DNA from: Acheta domesticus
Lineage: Eukaryota > Arthropoda > Insecta > Orthoptera > Gryllidae
Length of the DNA stretch: 64,000 nucleotides
NCBI GenBank assembly: GCA_031308135.1
Contig: JAHLJT010009436.1
Span: 139,894,303 to 139,958,302, forward strand
Direction: 5' to 3'
The translations under genes were made by a program, and so were the position numbers. Positions 33,981 through 46,900 of this stretch are shown here, piece after piece (the first letter of the stretch is position 1; the number at the start of each line of letters is the position of its first letter). The notes under the pieces were generated by a model. It had not been told where the DNA came from, made no database searches, and worked only from the letters and a program-made list of their open reading frames with translations.

Positions 33981-34499
33981 ACAACCTTGTACTGCTGCCG
34001 CGGGTTTGAGTAGCTAGAGAAAGGGCTTGTTTTATATAATCTAGCTCAAAGTCAAGTAATTGTAGAGTTATGTAATTATACAAATTATAAAAGTGTGCTC
34101 ATGTCTAATACGAGGTTTAAAATTTTTTCTTGTCATTAAGTGTTTCTGTTGAGCTATGATGCGATTTAATTTATCATTCTCACTACAATCGTACTTTATT
34201 TACATAATATGCATAGCCGTTCATTCACCCATACTGTGAAAAATTTGAAAGGGATCATCTCGGAAATGAAAGGAATTCCTGATTTCGCAAAAAAATGTTA
34301 AAGTCAATTTAGGTGTGACGAGCATATTCATTAATAGTACCATTAGTACCATTAGATGATTAGATCTAAACTACCAAAAATTATCAGCTTTTAGTTTAAC
34401 TCTCCCTCTAAAGCTAAGGTCAATCTGCTGAAGTCGGAAGTTCCCCGTGGCAGTACAGCCTAAAAACGAATAAATCACCACCTCAGCAGCACATCTGTG
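33981..34499. other. Intergenic, no gene recognised
   Basis: AT-rich; nothing recognised. A short duplication GTACCATTA occurs at 34337-34355. Confidence 0.4.
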
Positions 34500-35560
34500 G
34501 AAGGAACTGCAGGGGGCATTTGGCTTAAGAGGCAGCGAGGGTGACAGCGTGGTACGCTACGGGAGCTGAGCAGCGCAGACGGTTGCGAGCTGCGGGGGTC
34601 TGCAGAGGCGGCGGGGACAGGGTGGCGGGTGCGGGAAGGGGGGCAGGGGCGGAGGCGGTGCCAGTGGAAGACGAGCGAGCTGCGGGGTGGAGGCGTCAGC
34701 AGGACGGCGAGGGAAGGGACGGGGCCGGAGCTGCGGAGGCGGTTGTGAGCTGCGGCAGGGGCAGGATGTCGGGAAGTGCGTCGGCGGGGGTGGGGCCGCG
34801 GGAGACGGGAAGGGGTGGGTGATGGGGCCAGTGGGAGCTGAGCGAGCTGCTGAATGGTGGCGGCAGCAGGATGGTGAGAGGGAGAGGGACGGAGGAGGTG
34901 GTTTAGGGAACCAGAGCGGCGGGGAAGGGTCGCGAGGACGGGGGGAGAGGTCGGCTGTGGAGCCACAGGGAGCTGAGTAAGCTGCGAGGTGGTGGTGATG
35001 GGAGACCAGCGGGAGCGGGGCCTTGAGGGACGCGAAGGGATCGGCGGTGGGACCAATGGGTGCTGAGAGAGCTTGGGCGGGTGGTGGCTGTGGAAAGACA
35101 GGGAAGGGGCGGGGCCACGAGGGACGGGAGCCAGTGGGAGCTGGGCGAGCTGCAGGGGTGGCGGCGGTGGAAAGGCGGTGAGCGAGGGGACAGGGCCGCT
35201 AGAGACGGGGAGGAGTTGGCGGCGGGGACAGTGGGAGCAGAGGTGGCGGTGGTGGCAGCACATTGAGGGAGGGGGCGGGGCGGTGGAATTGGGCTGCGGT
35301 GGCTAGACGAGGCCGCAGGGAACGGGGAGGAGAGGGCGGCGGGGCCAGTGGGAACTGAGGGTGCTACGGAGGTGGCGGTGGTGGCAGCACAGTTGAGGGA
35401 GCGGGGCGGGGCGATGGAGATGGGCGGCGGTGGCGGGACGAGGCCGCGGGGGACGGTGAGGAGACGGCGGCGGGGCCAGTGGGAGCCGGGCGAACCGCGG
35501 GGGCGGCCGCTGGGGGCGGCGTTGGGAAGCGGCAGCTGCGCCTGCGCTGTGTGCGCGGGG
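34500..35560. repeat. Degenerate GC-rich minisatellite
   Basis: A repeated word CAGTGGGAGCTGAGCGAGC recurs in variants near 34557, 34661, 34828, 34961, 35053, 35131, 35229, 35346 and 35478, giving units of roughly 80-165 bp. Units also share GGCGGCGGGG, GGTGGCGGTGG and GGGACGGGG words. Long frames on the minus strand (262 codons at 34475-35263 and 351 codons at 34903-35958) encode Pro/Ser/Arg-rich sequence with no domain; they are open because of composition. Confidence 0.7.
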
Positions 35561-35760
35561 GCTGCTTGAGCTGGGGAGTGGGACCGCCCTCGGCGCCGCG
35601 AGGGTTTAGCTCCTCGCGAGGTGGGACGACAAAGGGCGAAAGCGACTGCTTTCGTACTCGCTTTCCGCCTCCGTGGGTTTCGGTCCCCGCCCCTCCTCCC
35701 TAGAGGGCGGAGCTCCTCCGAGGGATCCGCCGCCGCCTCCCCGGTATGTGCTCTGCTCTT
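35561..35760. promoter_or_regulatory. GC-rich flank of the minisatellite
   Basis: CpG-rich and non-repetitive, containing two similar hairpin-prone blocks (CCTCGGCGCCGCGAGG near 35588 and GGGCGGAGCTCCTCCG near 35705). Possible promoter, with weak support. Confidence 0.25.
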
Positions 35761-37079
35761 AGTGCGATTACTATCTGGGGAGGAAAGTTGGGGAAGTTGC
35801 TTAATGCGCATGTGTTCCGGGAGGGTTGGGTTTAGAACGTACAAATGTTCGTAACACCTGTCGACTGTCAGGGGGATCTCAAGTTCACTCGACCGTGATG
35901 AAAGTACGACAAACAGAGACATTAAAGGCTTTTCGCCACAATGCGAAGGCAAATCCAAAAGAAGCTCTGTGGTGGTTTAGATTTGGGGAAATTTGAACTT
36001 CTGTGCATTTTATGAGGAACTTGATAACATCTTAGAGAATCAGAAAGGCTTATTGCCACTATTGCTTCGTGTAAATTGAAGAGGCAGTCACATTCGTATT
36101 GGTTAAGGGAAAACTCATTGTCCAATATTATTTCATTATAATAATTCCACTCAGACAAAATAATATCCATTTTTTTCACCAAGGTTAAATTTTTCCGAGT
36201 GAATCTCCCACAACTGAAAAAAGAGTAATAATCGCTTTAACTTCGTTCCTACTTTCTCCTGGACTGTACCCTTAACTATTCTAACATCCATCTGAAACTT
36301 CTGTTCAGGGGCTGTGAGGGGAGTGTTTTCAGCTTGCTTCACATCGCATTATCGACCCCATCACACGTTGTTTAGCTTTGCGGTGCCTGTTTACGGGCTA
36401 TGTAGCCCTATCAACTCTCATGAAATGGACTCTCAGCCATTAAGCAGCCAACGTGCCAGAGGGGAGCCAGGCTGCAGTGCTTACCCGACTACCTATCCCT
36501 TGGCTCAAATCGTAAAACGAACCTCCCTGCTAGCTCAACTTCTTTATGACTTATTTTGATCGATGTCAGCCCCCCTAGTTGCTACGTTACATTTACATTT
36601 GCATACACACACATTCAATTTGTTTTCTCTATTAGAACACATGAACGTGAAGCTCTCTAATAAACTCATTTCGCCACCTACGTATAGTACAATTTAGAGG
36701 GTATTTTATTTATATTCAATGCTAATAGTGTGATCACTTACAAAAATATTCAAATGCTTATTATTAGGCTCCCTAGATCAGCTTTATTGTTGGTGCACTG
36801 TTTTGCTTAGACTGAAAAATAATCCATTTGCGAGACCTAAGTGAGTTATTTATAGTAATAAATGATGAATTCCTTAAAAATAAATAAAAATACTTAATAA
36901 ATTAAATAAATTTTTATCTTTAATCATACCCGTTCTGTTTTCCTGAAAAGCATGCAATGTTGCGACAAAAACACATCAGAAAATAACTTCAAAAAGTGAT
37001 TCATGCTTTTGTATTTGTTCCAAACTACCAGTTTGGACTTCCAACGTCAATAGTTACGCGTTTCTCTTAAGTTCCCCAC
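35761..37079. other. Intergenic, no gene recognised
   Basis: AT-rich. The 86-codon minus-strand frame (35922-36182) has no recognised domain. Confidence 0.4.
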
Positions 37080-37290
37080 TCGTAAAGCGAGCCATTCCGC
37101 CGCCTTCTGTTGGCGACGAAGTTAATAGAGCCTTTCTTCTTCTTCCCCTTCTTCTGGCGACGGCCGTAACGAGGCGCCGGGCGGGCGGTCGGTCGATGGC
37201 GCTCTCCGAACGCCCGCCGGTCGCGCGATAGGCAGGCGAGGCGGCGGCGGCGGCGGCGGCCGGACTTCATAAACGCCATCGGCGAGGGGG
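37080..37290. promoter_or_regulatory. CpG-rich patch with GGC triplet run
   Basis: CpG-rich with (GGC)n at 37240-37260. The minus frame encodes Arg-rich sequence. Promoter role is inferred from composition only. Confidence 0.25.
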
Positions 37291-37465
37291 GCCCTAATGG
37301 ATTCCCCCGTCTCAGGAACGCGCCTCGTCGGGGAAGGAAAGGAACGTGGAGAAAGGAAAGGCAGTGGAGGTGGGGGAAGGATCTGCGATGGGGACGAGAG
37401 TGTTGGCGAGACAGGAAATATGAGATGTTGGTTGGAAGGGTAGGTTAGTAGGGTGATAAGGTATT

Positions 37466-37636
37466 ATACTGCGATTTTCGTAACGTTGTCCCTGACAGGA
37501 ATCGGCTCTTTCGTGGCCATCCAATCAGGAGCTTATATTTCGCGACAGGCGTCACTATGGTGACGTTCAAGCTCCCGATTGGATGAAACCGTGAACAGCT
37601 GATTTCTGTCAGGGACAAAGTTACGAAATCGCAGTA
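37466..37636. mobile_element. Palindromic MITE, type I, copy b
   Basis: ATACTGCGATTTTCGTAACG at the left and its inverse ending CGCAGTA at the right. The centre reads GTCACTATGGTGACGTTC as in copy a, and the arms carry CCATCCAATCAGGAGCTT and AAGCTCCCGATTGGATG. Confidence 0.85.
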
Positions 37637-38701
37637 CACAGACGAAGTAGGTTAGTTACATGACTTTGATAAGGTAGGAAATCGAGAACAACCAACGTGT
37701 GAACAACCAACGGTTCAATGCCTGCGGCAACTCCATTTTCTGCAAGGATGGTGGCAGTGACGAGTATACCAGAAGATGTCTGCTTGTCAAAGCAATCGCA
37801 AACGTGTTGTCTCATTGCTTGGTCAGAGATCTCAAGATACTCTGAAATACGTCTACGGATACAAAACGGTACTGATTATGTTAAGGATGCACATGGTATT
37901 GAAAGGGTTTATGCTGAGTAGTGCTGTCTGTGACGGTACGGCTGGCAAGAAGGAACGAAGAAGGGAAAGAATGGTGATACAGCGACTGGTTTCCTCGTAT
38001 GCAGCAATAGATTTTATGACGACTGTTTAGTAGATGAGGTGACAGAGACAAAGACTGGGTTTTAGGAGCACAGCATTATTCACAACCCGACACTGCCACA
38101 GTGGCGGTCGAGGGTTTGAAAATCTTAAGGGAGAGTCGGTAGTGGTAAAGGTGGAAGTCTGCCGATTAGAACAACTGTACGATTCCTTCACCTGATTTTG
38201 TAATGAAGCGATTCGTTGATGTTGGGAGAATCCATATAGTCGATATACCCTCGTCAGGGAAGAAATATTAGTTATATTAAAATTAGTGAAAAAATGTCCG
38301 AGACATGACTGTGATATTTTGTCACAAATGCAATGCTTTAACTTTTTTTATTTTTTATAGAAAATACTATTAAAAATGTGTGTGGCTGGAGTAACAAAGG
38401 TCATAAATCAAAATGTGGTTTTGTTTCCAATATCAAAAGGTGTTACTTCCACGTATTACATTGATTCCTTTTGATCATCTTTAATTTCCACACTTTATAT
38501 TCAGCTTCTGACGGTCATAAGAGCGACAGTGCACTCTACTGTACAAATGAATAGCCATTTTGCAGACCACAGTTCTGCAGCGAGTTCTATATAGTTTTAG
38601 AACTTCCCTAGTGGATTATCGCGGCCATTAGCAAACGCGGGCGGATTCTTCACATTCCGCTAGACACGGTCATTGCTCTATTCTCATCACTTCATCCTCG
38701 C
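37637..38701. other. Intergenic, no gene recognised
   Basis: Mixed to AT-rich. A frame at 37776-38030 is 84 codons with no recognised domain. Confidence 0.4.
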
Positions 38702-39022
38702 GTCGAGGCGGCTCTTCTTGCCCGGGCAGGGCGGTGCGGGGCTTCACCTTGGTCAGCCCCAAGAATCCTCCGCCTTCTAATGGGGAATGCCTTATTCTGC
38801 GGGGCCCGAGCGGCCGTAATGAATTGTGCGGCTCCTCGGCGGCATCGGCATGCGCGAGGCATGCGTTGGGATGGCAAAAAAACATCTATTTACTAACATC
38901 GATAGTTGCTTAGGATGTTTTCTTCAGATCGATATATTTGTCCAGAAACATCGAAGTTTTAAAAAAATGCATGTTATAAATAAAATTTTAGGATTTGTGT
39001 GTGTGTGTGTGTGTGTGTGTGT
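38702..39022. repeat. Composite repeat unit 1
   Basis: A GC-rich module (GTCGAGGCGGCTCTTCTTGC to GCGAGGCATGCG, about 160 bp) is followed by an AT-rich module (AACATCGATAG, GATCGATATATTTGTCCAG, ATCGAAGTTTT) and a GT run (38997-39022). The unit lacks the left module found in units 2 and 3, and is followed by about 300 bp of unrelated sequence. Confidence 0.8.
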
Positions 39023-39336
39023 ATTGCTCCAAGTTAATAGCCATCACCAGCTGTCACTGTTGTCAATCCCCAGGCGGCACGAAACCATTTGCTATTCGCA
39101 ACCTTCCTCAAGGGCTTTCCCTTTTTTTGATTCTGTACGTGGTAATATCGTTAAACCGCATTTTAAATCTTGACTACATAGAACATAGATTAGAAAATGA
39201 ATATGACAAATTTAAGGCAGAATATACTTTAAACTAATATAGACGTGTTATGTATCATATTAGAACCAGGACATTTTACATCGAAATGTTTCAATATATT
39301 TAAAACTACGATGTTTTTTATCGATGCGTTCATCAT

Positions 39337-39725
39337 CATCGAAAACTTTTTGCTGATGTACCTATGTATCGGATGCTTTTCTAAACTTTGCGAACACTAG
39401 TCGAGGCGGCTCTTTTTGCCCGGGCAGTGCAGTGCGGGGCTTCACCTTGGTAAGCCCAAGAATCCTCCGCCTTCTAATGGGGAATGCCTTATTTCGCGGG
39501 GCGCGAGCGGCCGTAATGAATTGTGCGGCTGCTCCGCGGCATCGGCATGCGCGAGGCAAGCGTTGGAATGGGGAAAAAACATCGATATACTAACATCGAA
39601 GATTGCTTTCGATGTTTTCTTCAGATCGATATATTTGTCCAGAAACAACGAAGTTTTCAAAAAAAAAAATGTTTCATGTTATAAATACAAATTTCAGGTT
39701 GTTTGTGTGTGTGTGTGTGTGTGTG
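39337..39725. repeat. Composite repeat unit 2
   Basis: Left module CATCGAAAACTTTTTG to GCGAACACTA (39337-39399), GC-rich module from 39400, AT-rich module with ATCGATATACTAACATCGA and GATCGATATATTTGTCCAG, then an A-run and a GT run to 39725. The next unit begins immediately, so the unit length is about 388 bp. Confidence 0.8.
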
Positions 39726-39945
39726 GATCGAAAACTTTTTGGTGATGTACCTGTGTATCGATGTTTTTCTAAACTTTGCCAACACTAGTCGAGGCGGCTG
39801 TTTCTCCCCGGGCGGTGCAGTGCGAGGCTTCACCTTGGAAAGCCCAAGAATCCTCCGCCTTCTAATGGGGAACGCCTTACTCCGCGGGGCGCGAGCGGCC
39901 GTAATGAATCGCGCGGGGCCTCGGCATGCGCGAGGCATGCGGCGC
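39726..39945. repeat. Composite repeat unit 3, truncated
   Basis: Left module ATCGAAAACTTTTTGGTGA and GC-rich module from 39788 match unit 2, ending near GCGAGGCATGCGG. The AT-rich module and GT run are missing. 39946-40189 is GC-rich and unrelated. Confidence 0.75.
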
Positions 39946-40189
39946 GTGTCGTTGCGGGCGGCACGTCGTCCGTCTGCGTCTGCGGCGCGTCGCCTTTCGC
40001 GGGGCGGATGAGTAAGCGGCAGCCGCTCGCTGCAAGGAGAGATGGGACGAGGGCAGGCGGTGCAAGCGAATGCCGATTCAAGTGGCGTCGCGCCGCCTCG
40101 CTCGCGTGCGTGCGCATGGAATCAATGGTGGAGGTAGGGCTTTGCTTGTACCTTGGTGATAAGTGGGTATTGTTTCTGGGCACGACGAC

Positions 40190-40434
40190 TATAGTGCGAT
40201 TTTTCTAACTATGCCCCTCAAGCCCCTATGGAATATCACACGGCATTTCGCGTCTTTCTTCGCCGTACCGCTAGAAGTCGCATGATCGCAAGCTAAACTT
40301 CTAAATACGGTCGCGATCATGCGATACCTGGCGGTACGACGAAGAAAGACGAGACTCAGATCGTCGCGAAATACCATGACAAATTCTATCGTGAAGACGA
40401 GTCTTGAGGGGCAAATTTATAAAAATCGCAGTAT
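40190..40434. mobile_element. Palindromic MITE, type III, copy b
   Basis: TATAGTGCGATTTTTCTAAC at the left and TTTATAAAAATCGCAGTAT at the right. The arms contain CCCCTCAAGCCCC / GTCTTGAGGGGC, GCGTCTTTCTTCGCCGTAC / GTACGACGAAGAAAGACG, and core CGCATGATCGCAA / CGCGATCATGCG. Confidence 0.85.
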
Positions 40435-43400
40435 ACAGAGGTTATTAGTCCCGTAAGTGTGGTGCGTGTTATGTCTGTGGTTGTGGAAGTGTTCTCCGTC
40501 CCCTCCTCGGTACGTAAGATCAGGTGCCGAATTATACACCGGTTTGCGAAATTTTCCTTCTTTAGGTATGATCCCCATCTGGGCTCCCCCGCAACCGAGA
40601 GAATGAACTTCTCACTTGATGGGAGTATGGTGGTAGTGTGTGGGTTTGTGTGAAGGAGAGCTGAGATAACAAGGATGTGGCAGCAAAGAGTGCGCGCGGT
40701 CTTTGGCCTGTTTGTTAGGGTACTGCACTGGCATTTGCCTGGAATTGATCGAAAAAAAAAACTATAGAATGTAGCAACCAACCTTTAGAATTCTCCTCCA
40801 GACAGGTTGAACTCGACCCAGTTATGTAGCTACGTCCCCATCATCACTACTCGGTCAACGACATTGCAGAGGCTACTACTGAGTTATAAATTGCACTGTT
40901 GCTTCTGAGCCATCACAGCAATAGGTACTTCTGTCATTCGCGCCCCATCACAATCCAAAGGAAAACAGAGAGAAAAGGAAGAAAATGCACTGATGGAAGG
41001 ATGTAGGCTGATCCAGAAATGAAGAGCTGTTGATAAGGAAGACAAGAGGAGAGTCCTATATATATGAATGGGAAAGAGGATAATTTGTTCGCGGGAATAT
41101 GCCAATGGTTTTTAAGGCGAGTACTTTCTTATTTAGTTTCCATTATTTTATTTTCATATTTTGCACGGTGTCCTTAGCCATTCATTCCCCTCCCCCTTCA
41201 ATTCTGCCATTTCGTGCACGTGGCCGGAACTGCAAGAGCGCGTCGTGATTTCCAAATGCACCGCCCACCGCCATTTCCAAGGGGATTCCCCCCAGCTAAC
41301 CTCCGTTGGTGGTCACGTGAAGAGCTGGTTTAAAATGCCGCGGGTGTTTTAACCTTGACAGTAGCAAAGTATCTAGTGTACGCGATTACCAAAAGAGAAA
41401 TAATGAATTACTAACGTATGAGATCAGTTATATAATTTAAATAATAAATGGACTGTTTCACAGTGTTCGTGCGTCCAGTTAATTTTGAAAACTATTTTGC
41501 AGCTACACATTTCCATTTTTTTGCTATATTCGTTTCTTTAAATCTGTCAAGAAATGTTCGATTCAAAAATGGGACACGAAACTGTAGTTTCGAATGAAAG
41601 AGTTTGTATTTCAAGGCAAATGGGGCGTTGAATATTTCCCTAGAAAATGTTGAAAGTAGAAGCAATGAAATTATACGAACAAAACTCATCTTTTGTAGAA
41701 TTAACTTTTATCTCTAGAATATTTATCTCCAACATTTCTTATTAAAAGTATTTATAATCCAGGTATACAGAGATCGTACTATGCAATCAATTAATTTAAT
41801 TTTTTACGTGAAGTTTCAAATAATTTTTAAATTGTTCTCACTAATAGCTAGTATATGAAGGATTAGATATTCTGAGTAGTATAGATCCTGAAGGCTCAGA
41901 GAAACAGAGGACATTAAAAATCATTAAATATTGAACCCATATTCTTCAGTAAAATAATTACCAAGGAAACGAATGATTCTGCTGAAGAAACGTTACATAT
42001 AACAATATGGTATTTTTTATCGACATTGGGAAACCGTGAAAGAAATATTTATTCATCAGTAAAGCGTTTTCCTCAGCAACCACATTTGTAGATAGTAGAC
42101 ATGTTCAAGAAACGTCCGCTAAAGTTCAGATAAAGAGGTGAATGTTTCATCAATGATAACTCTCTGAACCGGATTTATGGATCTTGAGTTTCTAATCAAT
42201 TAGCTCGAAACTGCAATTCCAATAATTATCGATAAGTCAGGGTCGGCAGATCACTTTGGCAGAATCTTCCTTCTAAAAGCAATGACCACAGCCCAAACCG
42301 GTGGCGTGAGAAATGGCGCCAACTAATAACATTATCTTCTCGTGTGGAATCCCAACCCGAGCCTCTCCACTAAATACACGCCTTCTTGCGTAAATCTGCT
42401 TTCTTCGATGCGAGGCGGGAGGGGGATTAGGACACGCGAGATATCATAAAAATGAGACGTGGTTTCGCGACCTTTGTGGATGATTTATTATTGGACTACG
42501 ACCGTCCTCGGTCCAAACTTAGCGCCGGCCGGCGCTGAACTATCGCGAAGCCACTGGCCTCGTCGTGAATGTATCACCGCTTTATCACGCGCCTGGGAAG
42601 CATTCAGTTGCAGGAAGCGATTTCTTAACATACAGTGTTAAAAAGAACTAGAGGTTTGTTTGAAACAGATAGTGTTGAAACTCTTTAAATAAGAAAAACA
42701 AGTCCTATTACGTAGAATTGATACAGTTGTGTTGACTTCAAAAATAAGAGGTCAAGCAACGTTGCTTTTTAGACAGAGCATGAATAAGATATTCGTGCGT
42801 AAAAAGAATACGTAGTATGTCTTTCTAAGCTGTAAAGTAATATGTTAACGTAATTATAATTAATTAATATCAGGAGAAAACCATACAAAACACCTCCCTT
42901 GTATGACAAAGATTTTCCGTGCATCTTAAATTTACAAATCAGGAATAATTCATGAGAGTTAAAAAGACTCCAAGTCGTTTATTGTTGTTTTTTTACAGAA
43001 ATGTGTCAGAATCGTACTGCGTTAGGAAATTTTTTAATACCTTCATTAAACGAAATGCTTGTTGCATCTCATATTGCGCCGGAACACAAGAATGAAACTT
43101 GTAAAGCATTGAGAGCAATATATTTCGTTAATTTCTGTTCTCTCTTCCTTTTTCTTATATTGCATGTAGCATGTTGTATAGAAACGTTATTTTAGTGCAT
43201 TGTGTCTGCAGTGGAAGGTTGCTTACACATAGAATTCAGTTTCTAAATTACATAAAAATGATATAATATAGTGTTTACAGATAATCAAAAGACTAGAAAA
43301 GCAAATGGAAGAAGAAATCTATTTTCCACAGAATAATCCATCAAATCCATATTACCCGTTTGCGTTCTACTTGTTTGCCTGTTAATTAAGCTAAAGCTGT

Positions 43401-43479
43401 CACTGTATTTACACTGTTCCCCGGAGAGCGGTAGCGCATTAAACGGTCATACTAGTGTCAGAATTTGCACCAGAAACAA
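40435..43479. other. Intergenic, no gene recognised
   Basis: Largely AT-rich with short frames (up to 131 codons, minus strand, 40386-40781, overlapping the MITE end). No domain or shared repeat seen. Confidence 0.4.
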
Positions 43480-43930
43480 CAGGAATTCTCTCCGGCCCGT
43501 CGCCCAGGTGTACCATTCCGCAGGAACAACCTGCGATGTAAGAGAGCGCAGGAGGGGCGGGCGGCTGCCGCGGCACGTGGGCCGGCATCAGAGCGGCAGT
43601 CTGATTTGAAAGTCAATACTCATTTGCCTATGGTGAGCGTGCCGGCGCGGGGCGCGGAGCGGCGCGGTGCGGGGAGTGGCGAGGTAGAACGGCGTTCGGA
43701 ATAGTAAACACCTTTGGCGAGCGCTGTGTTTTGATCGTGTGCGCTTCGCTCTCGATATAGCGCCAGCCCGCGTGCGGTCAATTGCCTTGAACGCTCCGCT
43801 GCCGTCGATTGTCTCTGTGTGGAACTCGCTGCCGTAACGTGACGCACTCGCGCCAAGAACGCTGCCTTCGCACCTGCGCTGCCGCCAATCGGCGCTCTGG
43901 AACTCTCTGCTGCGATTTGACGTAACGTAA
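43480..43930. promoter_or_regulatory. CpG-rich region
   Basis: CpG-enriched with a dense block at 43640-43700 (GCGGGGCGCGGAGCGGCGCG). A 147-codon minus frame has no domain. A promoter is possible but unproven. Confidence 0.3.
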
Positions 43931-46900
43931 TGTAATGTGGGCCCGCGGGCCAAGAGGGTTGTTGGTAATTGTGTTGAACGCTTTGTTGCCAACCTTCCTG
44001 CTCGATTGTTACGTTTCCTTATTAGTGTCATGTTCGTAATGGAACATTTTCTGCCTGTGTATGTAATTCAATAAGACCAGAAGTGACCATCAGAACTTCT
44101 CCTCGTAGTACATCTCACACAGATTTTAACAGTTTAAACGTTAAATTAATCCGTTAATAGAGTTGCTGCCTTACAATACTGAATCTACAAATTGACGACC
44201 AAAGATCTTTATAAGAACCAATTCAAGGAGTTTTATTAGTACTTTTGTTTTGAGTTAGAACATGGTGTGTAGATAATATAACAAAATAAATGGAGATCGC
44301 TAATGGCCAGTCATAAGAAAATAACTGTTATGAATTATTTTTAAATGGAATTTTTACTGTGCGTGGTCATGACAGTTTGTACGATGCATCAACTAATTGG
44401 GATGATGTTCCATAACTTCCAGAATATATGAATTTGTATTTATTTTTTTCGTAAAAACATTAGCAACAAACTAAGCCATAACATTTCCTCAAACAAGGTT
44501 TCAAATCATTGTCCATTAGTTTTGCTATAAAATTACTCAATGGTTTTCTCACTCAACAAGAGAAATAGTTTCCAGAGATGACCATGAAATGGAAAATTTC
44601 CAGTTGCAATCATCAACCCGTCTGATAATTGAAATAAATGGAATTCGTCCCTTTATTTGGAGAAGCCTATGCGAATCTCGCCATGAACATGTGAATCGAT
44701 TTTCTCAACAGATATTGATGAGACAATTTCGGTATCCTATTATACCGCTACGCGAGTAGGCAATCCAGTTTGCATAGCATTGAACTTAGGTAATAGAACG
44801 GCCATGTGCAGATTATCACATGCTAGACGAGTTTCCCATTATTTCCGACCAAGGCAACGTTATTTGGGATGACTGTTAGACGAGACTGCAGATTTAACCG
44901 AACAGCACGAAAGAGATCAGAGTAAGCTATTTTTATTTTAATGTTTCATTTGGAGCTCATTAATGCAGGTGAGCCAAAGTTCAAGAATAGCCAGTCAAAG
45001 TCCATGGCAAAGAATAGGAAAAAATTAAGCGATGAGAATTTCATAAAGATTTATAACACATTATCAACTGAGATTAACATGTTACCTCAGAGAACCAAGA
45101 TAATCGCCTATGTAATCACAGAAAAAAGAAATGGAGGGTACTCTCGTATGGATGACGTCTTTTCAGATTATTCGGGCAGAGGGAGAAGTGGATAAGTCAT
45201 GGGTATCATTAGTGAATAATAAATTATGCAAAGTTGCTTAAGGAAACAATTTTCTTCATGCCTTAGCATTACTCTTCTTTCGATTGGCAATAATTGAATG
45301 ACGGAGACGTAATGATACTACATCATTCTTTTACAAAATCAATGTAGATTGGATTAATCGGAATTAAACATGTGTTTCACTCATAAGCATCTGAAAAGAA
45401 AATCTTCAATGTGCTCGAAAAAAATTGTGTTCCCTCTACTACAACGCATTATGTGGGTTTGCGTATTCGTTAAATACCGCACCATGCGCAAAAGTTTCAG
45501 TACCGCCGGTTTTGGACGAATGGTATCTAAGCAAACGCAAGTTGAGGAAGTAAGAGTCACTCATAGCGCGAACTGCTGTTCCACAGATAGTCGCTTCAAA
45601 TGAAGCGAGAAGGCTGCAGCTCGTCGCGACTGAAGAGATAATTGCCATGTCAATAAAAGGATTTCGACGAATCACATAGTGTCGAGACAGCGTTTCTTAC
45701 GCAATGGTCTCGATAACGCAGGCAACACATGCGTCTGCGCTGTGGCTCCTGGGCTCATTCTGCGGAGAACGAATTTTTGGCCGGGAATTTTAGAAAACCA
45801 ACCCTTCAATAAAATATTTCTTACACTCCCTTTCTTAGGACTTCTTTAATAAATGGCAAAGATCCCGGGTACCATGCATTTTAAAGTATTCCTCGTAGAT
45901 TCCCCTATCGAACCTGAGAAACCTTTGTATTCATTTCTCATGTCATGATAATATCTCATAAAACATTTATTCATTTGGAGGTGGCCCAATGAGTTTTCCC
46001 CATCGCTATTAAACTGTGCTATCGTCTATTTCTGATACTATAATTGTGTTATGTACTCTGCGTTTTCCTACAAATGTCTCAAAGAACGGAAGGCTGAACG
46101 ATGTAAATAAAAAACGCAATACAATTGTTTCTTTTAAAAAAAGAGAGAAATAAAAGTAGACCAGAAGCGGCATCAAACCACAAGGTTCCTCAGCAACTGA
46201 CAAATATTCATTTCATTGCACTTTGTGCAGTTTTATTCCATCTTAAACTTTTGTATCTCAAAATAAATTCGTTGTTCTGTTTAAGTACTGTAACAGACGT
46301 GTGAAGTACGATATTTGATTGTTAATTTACATAATAAATGTATAAGGTTCTGAACAATTGTTGAATATTTAATATAGTTATTTAAAATATAAAAGTAGTT
46401 ATATACTTTTTCTCCGTAGAAATGCGTAATCTTACCTTGCGTGGAACAGATCGTGGCTGCAAGGGCGTTTCGGGTCCGCGAAAACGATCGCAGGGCGAGG
46501 CGAGCGGAGAAGCCCTGGAGTGCCTCGCCGCCGTTTATTTGTTCCATGATGTGGAAGGACTTCCGTGACAGCAGCTGCGAGTCGTCTGGGGGATGTCAGT
46601 CTCTCGGACAGACGTCCTCGAGGTGCCTTCGCAGTTGATATATGAACTGCCGCTGAAGAACTGTTATTCCGAGTAACCTCCTTGAAACAAATAAAAACGC
46701 AAAATTGATAAGGAGATATATACGGAAATAAATTTACTGCAGTTGTAAGGGATAAGGATTTTTATAGTTGTTTTGACTTCTTTGTTTATGGCATTTTGAA
46801 AATGACGAGAGTGTATTACACGTAAATATTGTTTGCGCTAAGACGATATTATCATTTTATGTACGTGAAGCTACGTCAATAAAATGCTTGTTTTAACAAC

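Noticed and set aside
34903..35958. 351-codon minus-strand frame, the longest in the window
   Set aside because: Most of it is the GC-rich minisatellite, it has no domain or signal, and plus-strand frames overlap it. It could only be rescued by conservation or expression.
38702..38860. GC-rich module considered as an rRNA, snRNA or SRP RNA fragment
   Set aside because: No conserved motif of these RNAs is visible, and the module occurs three times as part of a local array.
44941..45195. 84-codon plus-strand frame with a polar, Lys-rich sequence
   Set aside because: Looks more protein-like than most but I recognise no family, and there are no splice or promoter signals to support it.
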